Assembly: GCA_019925095.2 (NCBI GenBank)
Contig: CM034401.1
Span: forward strand, 18,446,338 to 18,510,337
Origin: Dendrolimus kikuchii
Lineage: Eukaryota > Arthropoda > Insecta > Lepidoptera > Lasiocampidae
Direction of reading: 5' to 3'
DNA: 64,000 bases
The position numbers and the translations under genes are program-made. Positions 1 through 10,365 of the stretch are shown in pieces. The notes under the pieces are model-generated. The model had not been told where the DNA came from, did not search any database, and was given only the letters and a program-made list of their open reading frames with translations. How positions within the stretch are numbered: position 1 is the stretch's first letter; the number at the start of each line of letters is the position of its first letter.

Positions 1-299
1 CGTTTTTATTGTTATACAAGTTTTAAGAGCACTGAATGAAAATATTGAAAAGACTCGTGTTTTGTGGCCCGTCGATTATAGAAACATTAAACTTAATTAT
101 AAGATTCGATGCCCGTAACATGATATCATAAATACTCCAGCTTGTTTGTTCATACGGTACAGGTTTGATTATAGGATTCAAAGGCAATATCTAAGAAACT
201 TTAGACATGTATGTGTGGACTAATTAATTAAACTACATCTCTATCTTCTATGTATGATATAATATATCAAATACCTAGAAAGGTTGAATTTTAAATTTG
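1..299. other. AT-rich sequence, nothing recognised
   Basis: No coding frame, tRNA signal or repeat shared with the rest of the window was seen. Confidence 0.5.
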
Positions 300-780
300 T
301 TTTTTTTTTTTTAATATTAAATAGGTTTGCATTTGACAACGATCACGTCCAATGCCGGACGATGATGCGGTCGAAGATGGAGCACGCTTACCTAGATAGT
401 ACCTATGTACACGAGACTTGAACATACCCGGATTGTACTTTTCGGGAAACATGGACTCTGGTAATGCATTCCACAATTCTGCCGTACGCAGAAGGAACGT
501 GGAGGAGAAACGTTTTTTTTTTTATTATGTCCTCTCTCCGGACGAACTTGATTGCCCGGGCTGTTCACTATATTTTATGTTTTCTAGATATATGTATATA
601 TATTTTTTTTATTCTTTTTGGTTTTTTATGCCTTTTGTCTTTTTTTATCTTATTTTTTTTCCCGTTCTTTATTAGAAAAATATTACAAGGTCAGGAGAAA
701 CGTTTAGTATGCATTGGTAGCGTTTCCACTGTGAAACGATGGCGTAGACCAGAGCGTCTTGTGGTCCGAAGATGGAATGG
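300..780 (-). mobile_element. LINE-E: Jockey-like LINE ORF2 C-terminus, 5'-truncated and interrupted
   Basis: On the minus strand this is the end of a non-LTR retrotransposon ORF2. It carries the C-terminal pattern LWNALPESMFPEKYN followed by FKSRVHRYYLGKRAPSST, typical of Jockey-clade pol ends (W-N-x-L-P ... F-K-x-x-V). The T-run at 300-312 is the poly-A tail. The reading frame continues upstream on the minus strand across a nested insertion (516-692) to about 780. Related ends occur near 17.6, 46.1, 46.8, 52.3 and 54.6 kb. The clade is inferred from the motif. The copy is dead: there is no catalytic RT domain. Confidence 0.7.
516..692 (-). mobile_element. Short poly-A retroinsertion nested in LINE-E with 13-bp TSD
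   Basis: The direct repeat AGGAGAAACGTTT lies at 503-515 and again at 693-705. The enclosed 177 bp begin with a T-run, so the insert is a minus-strand retrotransposed fragment with a poly-A tail. Its body is T/A rich with one GC-rich patch (540-560). The source family was not recognised. Confidence 0.65.
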
Positions 781-1719
781 TGTAGGGGTAATCAGGTCAA
801 ACAGTTCATCCGCACACATAACATACAATTATTACAATTTATGTACGTTTCTCTTTATACATCTGCTCTCGTGTAGACGTATGGTGTGCAAATGTATGAC
901 ATGTCCTCATTTCCGTCAATTTGTCCTCCCCTCCTCCCTCACCCACGAATGTCCTCCTTTTCCAAATACAAATTACGCGCCTAGATCTTTTGAACTTTGA
1001 CCCACACTAAACTCAACACACAACAAGCGTTTTTTATAACTATATACTAAGAAATGGCGATATTTTGTCTAAAATAGGAAGTTTAGATAAATATGTTAAA
1101 TAAATAAAACATAAAAAATATGCCTAGTTTCATTTATTTAACTATGTTCTCCTTTTTTTCAGAAGTCCTTCATTTTATACTAAATATCGCGAATCAGCTC
1201 CCTTTTTCATTTTTTTTATTTGGCAACCCTACCCTTGCGTGTAATGAAAAGCGTGGATGTTTTGTGGAAACTAACACAGTGTTAGGTTATATCTCACGTT
1301 AAGACTTAGGGTGTTATATCCTGAAATATGATAGTGTTTTTTTTTTGTAAACTGGAATAAAGCGGTCACAAATAAAAACACCGGAACAAACAGTAAATTA
1401 CAAATCTATGTTTTAAGGGCTTTCCACATTCTCGTGTGGTTCTCGCGCTAACCTTTAGTATTCAGTTTGATATGAAAAAGTTATAACGATTATAATAAGA
1501 AAGAATAGTTTAAAACCATTCTGAAATTTGTGGTTTGTCTTTAAGGTAATTAAAATTACAGGTAAACGCCGATTTGTTATACGAAATAAACACATATACA
1601 TAGTATTATGTCAATCAAATTATATCTACACTAGGATATGCCTGCGACTTCCTCTACGCTTGGCTTAAAATTCCCTCGAGATTCTCGGGACACAAAGTAC
1701 CGCAGCATTTAAAAATGAA
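781..1719. other. Unassigned AT-rich sequence
   Basis: Contains poly-T runs and short open frames without recognisable domains. I see no repeat shared with the rest of the window. Confidence 0.45.
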
Positions 1720-2095
1720 TGTAAGCTATCGTGATTAGTGAAAACTGTGTCGGAATAAGCTACTCTTTATGTACCCGACACCCTTTATGTAGTTACAAAA
1801 CAACTACAAAACTAGCGGTTTGTAGTTGTTTTGTAACTACAAACCGCTTCTGGGAAAATTCCCAGGGGATTCTCGAGATAAAAACTAGCGCAGATTTTAA
1901 GTTTAAGAATTTTCTGTTGATCAACGAAAATCGCATTGAAATCGGCCCAGTAGTTTTTACGTAAATCCCGAACAAACAGGCAAGAAATCTAAAAAAAATT
2001 AAACGTGTTTTCCATCTAATGTATTTCATGTACAGTATTTCAGTTGTTTTTTTTAAATAGCTTCAATGTACAGAGAAGTCATGTTTAGAATTTTA
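1720..2095 (+). repeat. Foldback family, one-armed copy with internal perfect hairpin
   Basis: The right part (about 1978-2094) matches 3188-3290 in direct orientation, sharing AGCTTCAATGTACAGA. The segment around 1735-1763 is inverted relative to 3149-3176 (AACTGTGTCGGAATAAGCT). It is therefore a rearranged or truncated relative of the foldback at 2764-3296, and it contains the perfect stem described in the next entry. Confidence 0.6.
1789..1840. repeat. Perfect 22-bp inverted repeat, 8-nt loop
   Basis: The left arm at 1789-1810 and right arm at 1819-1840 are exact reverse complements, starting GTAGTTACAAAACAAC. The loop is ACTAGCGG. It lies inside the foldback relative. A transcribed stem is possible, but a young palindromic duplication is the simplest reading. 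Confidence 0.9.
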
Positions 2096-2556
2096 TAATA
2101 TTATTATACATAAATATATAACTTGATATACAAATGTGACTAAAGACTTTTACACTAACAGTTGTTTATATGTTTTTAAAGTTAAAATTATCATATTTTT
2201 TATAATATTATTGCAAGTAGGTACACCAACAACAATGAATGAAACTGAATATTCTTAAATTTTATATAAAATATTAAAAGTAAAACGTCTACCCGCAAAG
2301 TTCCTCGACTTTTTATATAATCTTCATTTTCGACTTTGAAATAAAAACGCGTAAGAGAACGAAAATAAACCCAGTTGATACGAACCGAAATTTTCTTTAT
2401 ATGGGGCCTCCTTAAACGACGTATAATTTGGGTTGGATTTTTTGTACGTAATACTACCATGCAAATATGAAGAAATAAAAACATGAATATAATAAATATA
2501 AATAAATTAAAAATATAAAAGAAAATAACCGTCAACATTATAGTCGGAGGAAGTAT
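2096..2556. other. AT-rich sequence, nothing recognised
   Basis: Strongly A/T biased. A 112-codon minus-strand open frame here is Phe/Ile/Leu rich and looks like a composition artefact. Confidence 0.5.
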
Positions 2557-2568
2557 TTAAAATAAATA

Positions 2569-2735
2569 TATACATACATACATACATACATAACTTCACG
2601 CCAGTTCCCTTGCGGGGTAGGCACGAACAACAGAGCGCCATTTAGGCTTATTCTTACACACCTCACTTGCTTCTTTGACATTCATAACTCTTGTCATGCA
2701 CGCTCGTCTGTTCTTAAGGCTTAAGTTCTTTATTC
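2569..2735 (-). mobile_element. LINE-B 3' fragment with (CATA)n tail and 12-bp TSD
   Basis: On the minus strand it encodes the end of the LINE-B ORF2, finishing with KWRSVVRAYPARELA-like residues next to a (TATG)n tail, which is seen here as CATACATA. The repeat TTAAAATAAATA flanks it at 2557-2568 and 2736-2747. The copy is about 150 bp, so it is severely 5'-truncated. Confidence 0.85.
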
Positions 2736-2763
2736 TTAAAATAAATACCATGGAAAATAATAA

Positions 2764-3296
2764 TAATTATAAAATTCTAAGCATGCCATGTTTGTACAAT
2801 GTAGTTATTTAAAAGAAAACAACTGGAATAGACAATATAAACGACGGAGAACACCATGCATTTTTTTACATTTCTTGTCCGTCTGTTTGTTCGGGATTCA
2901 CGTAAAAACTACTAGGCCGATTTCGATGCGGTTTTCGCTGTTCGACAGCAAATTTTTAGACTTAAAATATGCGCTACTTTTCATCACGGGAATCTCGCGG
3001 GAGTTTTTCTGGGAATGATTTAAAATGGCCAGATAAAAAAAAGTCGATCGATAGCAATTTTAATGTCATAAAATGTGTGATATTTTTTATCCCGGGAATC
3101 TGGCAGATTTTTTTCTGAGAGCGGTTTGAAGTTGTTCGGATGCATAAAAGTTAGCTTATTCCGACACAGTTTCCACTAAAACTAAAATCTAAAAAAACTG
3201 CATCGTGTTCTTCATCGTTTATATAGTTTATTCCAGTTGTTTTTTTTTAATAGCTTCAATGTACAGACATGGCTTGTTTAGAATTTTATATTTTAG
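2764..3296. mobile_element. Foldback/MITE with about 110-bp terminal inverted repeats
   Basis: The left end (from about 2766, AAAATTCTAAGCATGCC) and the inverted right end (to about 3292) match over roughly 110 bp with scattered mismatches. Both contain ACAACTGGAATA. The total is about 530 bp with no coding capacity, so it would be non-autonomous. The superfamily was not identified. Confidence 0.75.
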
Positions 3297-3429
3297 ATTT
3301 TTAGACCCAATCAGTCGGTCTTTAAAAGTTTCTTTAATATTTTTAAAATCTGGATGTCTGATTTCAGACAATAGGTAGGCTTATAAACGGTGACGCGCAC
3401 ACTCACACACACACACATACTTAGTGTTG

Positions 3430-3784
3430 AACATGTCCCCTCTATTAGGTGCCGGTACGAAATTCTATGCTCTTTGGAGTGGAGCTTCGACACCCCTTCA
3501 TTAAGACTATTGGCATGCATGTCATCCTTCACAACTTCAAGCCAGCATTTCTGGGCCCTTCAACTGGGACCTGGAGGAAGTTGCATAGCTAGACATTTAT
3601 GCCCTACGTAACTGGACAGTTTTCGTAAAACGTGGCCGTACCCACGCAGCAAGCGACTCTCTTGCAGTTTGTCTGCTAAACATCTCACAGACACGAACAT
3701 TGCCGCGAATGCGAGAGTTCCTGAAGCGGTCCTTCCGCGTAATTCCACACATCCACTGCAGCATATCCATCTCCGTATCATCGT
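3430..3784 (-). mobile_element. LINE-C: RTE-like ORF2 C-terminus, degenerate
   Basis: The minus strand encodes ADKLQESRL, YGHVLRK and KCLAM..PPGP, aligning with the better copy at 40186-40563 (ADKLQECRLRWYGHVLRRP). Frameshifts break it. Its most upstream 134 bp (3651-3784) are the ancestral unit of the adjoining tandem array. Confidence 0.75.
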
Positions 3785-4596
3785 AAGCGACTCTCTTGCA
3801 GTCTGTCTACTATATATCTCATAGGTATGAAGATTGCCGTAAATGAGGAAGTTCTTCACGCGGTTCCTTCGAAGAATTTCATACTACCACTGCAGCATGT
3901 CCATCTCCGTATCAATCAATGTAAGCGACTCACTTGCAGTTTGTCTACTATATATCTCACAGGTATGAAGATTGCCATAAATTCGGAAGTTCTTCACGTG
4001 GTTCTTTTGAGTAATTTCATACTACCACTGCAGCATATCCATCTCCGTATCATTGTAAGCGACTCTCTTGCAGTTTGTCTACTATATATCTCATAGGTAT
4101 GAAGATTGTCGTAAATGAGGAAGTTCTTCACGCGGTTCCTTCGAAGAATTTCATACTACCACTGCAGCATGTCCATCTCCGTATCAATCAATGTAAGCGA
4201 CTCACTTGCAGTCTGTCTACTATATATCTCATAGGTATGAAGATTGCCGTATATGCGGAAGTTCTTCACGCGGTTCTTTCGAGTAATTTCATACTACCAC
4301 TGCAGCATATCCATTTCCGTATCAATGTAAGCGACACTCTTGCAGTTTGTCTACTATATATCTCACAGGTATGAAGATTGCCGTATATGCGGAAGTTCTT
4401 CACGCGGTTCTTTCGAGTAATTTCATACTACCACTGCAGCATATCCATCTCCGTATCAATGTAAGCGACACTCTTGCAGTTTGTCTACTATATATCTCAC
4501 AGGTATTAAGATTGCCATAAATTCCGAACTTCTTCACGCGGTTCTTTTGAATAATTTCATACTACCACTGCTGCATACCCGTCTCCGTGACACGCA
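3651..4596 (-). repeat. Tandem array of 7 units (134/138 bp) derived from LINE-C ORF2
   Basis: Units start with AAGCGAC at 3651, 3785, 3923, 4057, 4195, 4329 and 4463. The spacings are 134, 138, 134, 138, 134 and 134 bp. Reverse-complemented, each unit matches the LINE-C coding stretch at about 40180-40302. Units at 3785 and 4057 differ at only about two positions and share a 4-bp insertion, giving a 272-bp dimer pattern. Open frames on the plus strand here run antisense to the parent and are not genes. Confidence 0.9.
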
Positions 4597-4685
4597 TCTC
4601 TTGCTCGTGTCGCTCAACTACAGGTTACGTTTCAACACTATACGAGATAAAGTTTTTGCCATAAATTGTCTTAAAATGTGTCTAT

Positions 4686-4928
4686 TTAACTGCGAAGAAC
4701 TGTGTAAAGTATATCAAATTTTACGGGTACGCCGTCTGCGTTGTTCCTAAAATGCGAAGTTTTCAAGAGTTCCCTCACGGCGGTGTACTTGAGACTTATT
4801 TTTTGTTGTATCAGCTTAAAAACTTGATTCCACTCCGTAGGTAACTTGAGCGGAGTATAACAACACTTGTTTATCCCTCCCTGCCAGCCGAAACAAAGTT
4901 TTCTTTTGGCGTCTTTACCCGAAGGCAC
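4686..4928 (-). other. Open reading frame of unknown origin, 80 codons
   Basis: A minus-strand frame starting MPSGKDAKRKLCFGWQGG lies beside the array. It is less biased in composition than its neighbours and could be a remnant exon or element ORF. I do not recognise it. No splice or promoter context was visible. Confidence 0.2.
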
Positions 4929-4934
4929 GTGTAG

Positions 4935-5225
4935 GTGTCGTCTTTAGATATAGTGTTCTGTACTATGATGAATTATTTTATTTTGGATGGAAGGAGAATC
5001 ACAAAAGAAGTCTATGACAGTATTGTGGATATTAGAGTTGGTATCTTTAGACCGCGATGTACACACGTCACAAACCATGATCAAAGATTAGAAATGTTAC
5101 AGAGAAATCAAGTAAATCATTTCAAATAAACGTACATGTATGAAGAGGGCAATGAAAATAGATAAAGCGAATGTTGTTTGTCAGGAACCTCGCAAATGGA
5201 GATCCATAGTCTCTGCCTACCTCTG
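4935..5225 (+). mobile_element. Possible degenerate LINE ORF2 end
   Basis: A plus-strand 64-codon frame at 4935-5129 is followed by codons reading VCQEPRKWRSIVSAY near 5180-5222. That resembles the KWRSVVRAYP end of LINE-B. It is badly decayed and the assignment is tentative. Confidence 0.35.
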
Positions 5226-5446
5226 TAGTGAAACACTTACAAGCCGATAGATGGCGCTGTGCAATAATTGATGTCACAAACGTATCCCGAAACATACAAA
5301 AAATATATACAAAATTTCAACTATAACAGATGGGCCTAGGCCTGCGAGTAACAACATTAGCCTCGCTGGAAGATCTTCCTTTAAGACGGAGGAGCATTCC
5401 ATCTCGCTCCTCCACCCTATCGGGGCTCACCTCTTCACCTCCATGG
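5226..5446 (+). repeat. Rep-G copy
   Basis: Shares AGATGGCGCTGTGCAATAAT and GGCCTAGGCCTGCGAG with copies at 57.0 and 59.8 kb and weakly with 6.15 kb. It is about 220 bp and non-coding. Its class is unknown. Confidence 0.8.
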
Positions 5447-5919
5447 GAAACAGGCGTAATAACATTTATGTATTTTATTACTTTTCAGCATGAATTTATA
5501 AGAATTGGGTATTACTTCAATAATTGTTAATATTTCGGTATCACATCAGTTACTTGTTTAGTATTTTTAAACATTTCATTGTATCACTTGCAAATTTAAA
5601 AAACTTTACGTAGTTTTCTTAATTAGTTTCCTTTTTAGGGCACCATAGACACTTTGGAATAAACGTATATACCTTATAAAAAACTCCCGTACGTCCGTCT
5701 GTCACCACAGTTTTTTTCTGTAAAACGAATGAATTCATGTGTCATATTTTTATTAGTAAGAAGATAATTTACATACCCTTACATTATTGCGACGGTAATA
5801 ATATATTTTGTTTGATACAACTCCATTAATTCTTTGAAAAGTAATTGTGATACGACTTCTACATGTATTTAAAAAAAAGAACCTGAGATGTATATTTTTT
5901 TATCTAAACGTGTTGCTAG

Positions 5920-6075
5920 GGAATTTCTTACAGCTTCTTCTTCTTTAAACAGCGATAACACGTTGTGCAGCGGTGTATATAGAAAAGGAAGTAGATTTAA
6001 ATTTTAACTTACATGTATGACTATCAAAAATTTCTCCAGTGGAACTTATTTTCAATTTGAATTTGAACTACACAA
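5920..6075 (+). repeat. Rep-R: LINE 3'-end-like repeat
   Basis: Matches 35790-35967 and the two halves near 45.1-45.6 kb (GATAACACGTTG, TCTCCAGTGGAA) and ends toward (TTTGAA)n. This is probably the 3' untranslated end of a LINE. Confidence 0.65.
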
Positions 6076-6124
6076 TTGTATAGTGAAATTGTAAAAAAAT
6101 GGGACTTCTAATAATTAGCTGATA

Positions 6125-6260
6125 TTAGACCAACTAGTTTTAAAATCTAGGCGTTAGACCTGCCAAGCAACACAACAATCTCGGTGGAAGATCTTCCATT
6201 TACGATGGAGGACCATGTTGCTCTTGCTCCCAAATCGGGTCACCAAGTACATCCCTAAAC
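6125..6260 (+). repeat. Rep-G diverged fragment
   Basis: The GGTGGAAGATCTTCCATTTA segment aligns with GCTGGAAGATCTTCC of the other copies. The rest is eroded. Confidence 0.5.
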
Positions 6261-6396
6261 TAATTTCTTGTTAACCTTGATAGATAGATAATTCTTTAAT
6301 ACACTTATCTTTTCGCCAGAAAATTTATTACATGTAGTTTATTTACACTTTAACTCATCGCTACCATTGCCACTGAAAACTTCAAAGCAATTAAAA

Positions 6397-6575
6397 AATA
6401 AATAAACTTGTCACACTGGATCTCTTCCTCCACTAGCAACATATTGTACACTAATACAAAAATAAAATTACAGGCAAAAATAAAACTATACCTAATTATG
6501 CACAAAGGGCTGTCTTTTTATTAAAAAGTGATATCTCCCAGATAACCCCAGGAATGAATTGAAATTATAATGGCA
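6397..6575 (-). repeat. Rep-M: LINE 3'-end-like repeat
   Basis: Shares TTATGCACAAAGGGC and AAGTGATATCTCCCAGATAA with the copy at 40.8 kb. In the forward sense the family reads ...CTCTTCCAG... toward an AATAAAGTG end, as expected of a polyadenylated 3' end. Confidence 0.6.
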
Positions 6576-7084
6576 TTGGATTTGAATTTAATTGATTTTA
6601 ATTTAATTTACGAGTATACGTTAATTCATTTTAACTACAAGCTAACAATATAACATTGAAAGTAAATGTAATTTTAATTAGACAAAAAAATATATCTAAA
6701 ATATGTCGGTAATCTGCTTTAGAATTTGCCTTGGGGACCCCGAAAAAACATTACTTGACAAGTCGAGATACTGCCTTTTTCATATTCGTTAAAGCCTTGA
6801 AAAACTTGGCTCTTAAATATTACTGGCAAGTTTGCCAAGTTTCAAGAGTGGGGGAGCAGAATGGGAATACTCCATTATTGCGAGCCGGTGGGGAACTTTT
6901 TTTTTATTAAACATCTGTGCACCTTTACAGATTTGGAATTGATTTTGTTTTGCAGGAATTAAAAAAAAAAGTCTTTCTGACGTTTTTGTTTGTCTAAAAT
7001 CAGTAACGTAATCAGTCAAATTACATATATACAAAAATCTTATCGTTTACCTTATGATGTGCACACTAATACGGGACGGGAAAT
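6576..7084. other. AT-rich, nothing recognised
   Basis: No shared repeat or domain was seen. Confidence 0.45.
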
Positions 7085-7089
7085 ATAGG

Positions 7090-7335
7090 ACGGCCTCTGT
7101 AGTTGAGAGGGCTAAGTCTTAGCCGGCCGAACTCGCTGGAACGCAGAGGCTCCAGGTTCGATTCCTGGCATGGTAAATTTTGGAAACGATCTTTCTGTAA
7201 TTTACTATGGTCTGTGTGTCTGGGTTCGGCCCCAGAATGGTCTGTTGTATATCACCCATAACACAAGGGTAACTTGCTTAGCTTGGGGATATACAATGTG
7301 TGTTTGTCTGCCGATGATTATTATTATATTATAAT
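7090..7335 (+). mobile_element. SINE-I: tRNA-derived SINE, copy 1
   Basis: It has a pol III A-box-like TAGTTGAGAGG at 7100-7110 and a perfect B box GGTTCGATTCC at 7155-7165, then a tRNA-unrelated body (CCCATAACACAAG) and a TTA-rich tail near 7313-7333. An inverted copy lies at 11684-11936, which shows the tRNA head is part of a mobile unit rather than a tRNA gene. Confidence 0.9.
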
Positions 7336-7465
7336 CTAACCATTATTAAATATTATATTTACACGTTTATGAGATTGGGCGATTTTGATGATATAAACAT
7401 ATGCCCAATCTTATCGACAGCTCTAACACCAATATCTATTATCAAGCATTGACCATAGTCTAAAT

Positions 7466-7680
7466 CAGGGGTCGCCAAATAGCGGACCGCGGTCCGCATC
7501 TGGACCGCCGACCCATTTTGTGCGGATCACGAAAAATATCATTTTCTTATTGATATGTAAAAAATACCTTTGTTATTTCCGTAATCACATTTGTTTAATA
7601 AATATTTTTTTCTAAAAAATTTTGTGCGGACCGCGATGGTCATTTCATTTCTTAAAACGGACCCCGAGCGGAACTAATTA
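7466..7680. mobile_element. hAT-like non-autonomous element with 8-bp TSD
   Basis: Starts CAGGGGTCGCCAAAT, a hAT-type terminus. It is flanked by GTCTAAAT (7458-7465) and GTCTAAAG (7681-7688), a 7/8 match of the size hAT makes. The right terminal repeat is no longer recognisable. Inside is the palindrome CGGACCGCGGTCCG. Confidence 0.55.
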
Positions 7681-8039
7681 GTCTAAAGTCTGTGCTAAAT
7701 TATACATCAATAAATTGGTGAATGAAACGTGACGTAACACTACAGAACCCAAAAAAAAAATAGCAAATAAAGTAGCGTAAATACAGATTTGTATGAAATC
7801 CTCGTTTTTTTTACATGGATACCTATATACATACATATGTTCATATAACCTTATAGAAGCACTAAATTAGCACCTTGAAACGTTCTCATGACGTATACAA
7901 ACGATTTCTCGAGCTGAATATCTTTACGAGATAAATGTCTGTCATACGTTACGCAGAACGCCTTTAGGTATGCCTTACGGGGGATCTCGGATCCCGCTGT
8001 TTTCCAACGAGAGATTTAACACCATAGTATCAGTAAACC

Positions 8040-8522
8040 GGTGGGGAAACATTTTTGAAGTGAAACTTCTATGTAGACGGGGGATATTAGGATTTTTCTG
8101 TCACGAAAAAGCGTTACGGCCGTGGTGAAAAGCGAAATAATTTTAGAGTAGACGTGGTCAGAGGCGGCATAGTTTTAGAGTCGGCTATGGATGCATTTTT
8201 TGATTCCGGATCGAATTCAGTTTTTTTGTTTGATAAAATAATATATGTTTAAATAAAAAATGCATTCATTAAAATGTACCTAACCTAACCAAATCAAAAT
8301 TTGCAGTAAACCTGCGAAAATTCGAAATGTGTGCTGGGACACATAGTAGAAGTGAAACTTCAACGGACAAGTGGAAAAACGAATCGCAACGGACAAGTGG
8401 AAAAACGAATCGCAACGGACAAGTGGAAAAACGAATCGCAACAGACAAGTGGCAAAACGAATCGCAACATAATTTTAACTTGAAGTTGAAGTTTTACTTC
8501 TACTATGTGTCCCAGCACACAT
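8040..8522 (+). mobile_element. MITE-N copy 1
   Basis: A 37-bp inverted repeat (8327-8363 and 8486-8522, one mismatch, CTGGGACACATAGTAGAAGT) flanks four tandem 26-bp units. The preceding about 240 bp (8086-8326) is the reverse complement of 26774-27012, so the mobile unit is longer than the palindrome and is repeated, inverted, at 26557-27060. Confidence 0.8.
8364..8467 (+). repeat. Four 26-bp tandem units inside MITE-N
   Basis: Unit: GGACAAGTGGAAAAACGAAT plus TCGCAAC-type ends. Three units are identical and the fourth has two changes. The inverted sibling at 26.6 kb has one unit per arm, so the expansion is specific to this copy. Confidence 0.95.
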
Positions 8523-9737
8523 TTCAATTTTTTTTATGTAGCTCTGGACGTTTTGTTTTATTTACGTGTAGCTGATGAAAGTAGAGACTAAAAAAGCGGC
8601 ATATTTAAAAAATAGTGTCAAAAGTGTTTTCTCAAGTATTTTTTTTCAAATTCGCGATAAAGTAACAGAAGAATTTAAAGAAAAACTATATCGTTGACGT
8701 GTTGTATAATATTGTATAAGATTTGATTTGCAGCAAAGCATGATCCATTATTTTTTGCCATAACTTAAACTAGTAGGCAAAATTAATTTTTTTCAATTTT
8801 CAAAACGATTTTCTAGCGTTTGTACATACATCCGAAACTTTCCCACTTGCACATAACACAATACACTGTGTCACAACTTTCCCTTCATAGCTCACGGAGT
8901 TTCTCGCTCACGTCGCGCCACATTTGAATGCGGCGTATTAGTGAATGGTTGGATTTATGGCCGCGGCAACGACAGCCGAGCGTCGGCGCGATTTATAGGG
9001 GGCGCCTCTTGCGTCGAGTGTTTGCCGTGCTGCTGTTTTGTTTGATAAGTAGGCCGACGGTGCTGTACGTGACAAAAGTTAGGCTTAAATAGAGAAAGAA
9101 ACATATTATACACCAGCCGTTGCTCGTGGCTTCGCCAGCATAGATTTAAATCAAATCAGTAGAATAGAAATGACAAGTTTCTATGTTCTAAATTTAACAT
9201 AATCATCTGAAAATTCACACATCATCAGGTCTGAAGCGGTCGCTTTTGGAGAACCGCTTTTTTAACAACACAATGAATCTTCCAACAATAATTTAAAAAA
9301 CAATGTAAAAAAAATGTGTTAAAAACAATTTAAAAAACACATCTACACACACATGCGCTTTTACACTCACACAAACACACGTCGCGCACTCGTAGTCGCG
9401 AATGACACTTGACGTCGTTATTTTTTGTTATTCTTTGTTTAGTTTTAAGTTCATTATATTTGCAATGTATCCTGTGCTATAATACTATAATATACTTCAT
9501 TGTCTTGTGGTGGGAGTTGTCACTGCAGCACAGTTTTATACTTTTGCAGGCAACGAACTGTTCTGTCATTATGTAAACATGTGTTTCTTTAGATCAATAA
9601 AATATTTATTTTATAAATTTCAGCTAATAGGTTTTAGAATTAATTGTACTATTCTAATGCTGATGTGCATCGGTATTTAACCGACAGTTAAAATAAAATA
9701 ATGGCTGATTATGCATATAGTTTCATCGATTATCCTT
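8523..9737. other. Unassigned; GC-rich island near 8.88-9.06 kb and a Hel-H scrap
   Basis: 8880-9060 is CpG-rich (CTCACGTCGCGCCAC, GTCGGCGCGATTTATAGGG), unlike its surroundings. 9108-9165 (CGTTGCTCGTGGCTTCGCC) resembles Hel-H. The remainder is AT-rich with no signal. A promoter cannot be claimed. Confidence 0.4.
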
Positions 9738-10040
9738 TTTTTTGACCAGGGGAAATCCGTTTGAGGACTAAGCGGCGACAGGCACAGAAGCCTGGGGGGA
9801 TCATTCGCTACCCGTGTGTGGGATTCGCCAGATCGGTGGTGGTACTAGCGCGCCCAATCGTACCTGGTGCCACGCTATTACCACTCCCCAGTTAAATCCA
9901 CTAAAACCCCTGGGTGTTCCGTAATTGGGATTCCCGGTTCTGCGGCCGTGGCAGGCGTGGGCCTCACACACAGGCCTCTTCCTTGCCGGGGGACTTCATT
10001 CGTCGGTTATCCTATTTTAACCACCGGTTATATATATTCA
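9738..10040 (+). repeat. Rep-F copy 1
   Basis: Shares CAGGGGAAATCCG, GTGTGGGATTCGCCAGATCG and CACTAAAAC with 13.2 kb and with the minus-strand copy at 52.6-53.0 kb. It is GC-rich and perhaps the 5' region of a LINE. It runs directly into Rep-A at 10041. Confidence 0.7.
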
Positions 10041-10362
10041 TCCGTGCAGGAACGGAGAAAGAATACAATTTCCTGCGGCCAGGCGGCCTGTCGTAAGAGG
10101 CGACAAAACAACCCACAGCCAGGTGGTAGGGTATTTGCTCGACTGGATGGCGACCACTCCTGGTCTAGAGTATGCCGCCATAACAACCTTGTGTTGTGTT
10201 CCGGCATCAGTGACCAGGTTCCAGTCTCCCTTAAGAGAGCAGCAGCGCATTTGTAGCACCTTTGGTGTTACAAATGTCCATAGGCGATGGTACCCACTTT
10301 CCATCAAGTGGGCCGTCTGCTTGTCTGCTGACCTCCTGCAATAAAAAAAAAAATAAAAAAAA
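10041..10362 (+). repeat. Rep-A, full-length copy
   Basis: Runs from ATCCGTGCAGGAACGGAG to CTCCTGCAATAAAA plus an A-run. This and 17041, 18880, 19826, 28047, 32451, 50512, 51023 and 57156 define the roughly 320-bp consensus. It is probably a SINE or the constant 3' end of a LINE. No convincing tRNA A/B boxes were seen. Confidence 0.85.
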
Positions 10363-10365
10363 TAT

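Noticed and set aside
464..1000. 178-codon plus frame with transmembrane-looking segment
   Set aside because: It runs antisense through LINE-E and a T-rich retroinsertion.
2200..2538. 112-codon hydrophobic minus frame
   Set aside because: Phe/Ile/Leu content follows from A/T composition. No start context, domain or partner.
3827..4750. Plus-strand repeated peptide frames (MKIAVNEEVLHAV-type)
   Set aside because: They are antisense to the LINE-C-derived tandem units. Regular repetition comes from the array, not from a repeat protein.
7090..7170. tRNA gene
   Set aside because: The A and B boxes are real, but the body and tail are shared with 11684-11936, so it is a SINE.
8364..8467. CRISPR-like direct repeats
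   Set aside because: Units are contiguous without spacers, lie inside a foldback transposon, and the genome is eukaryotic.
8880..9060. CpG-island promoter
   Set aside because: GC-rich, but there is no adjacent exon or initiator and insects generally lack CpG-island promoters.
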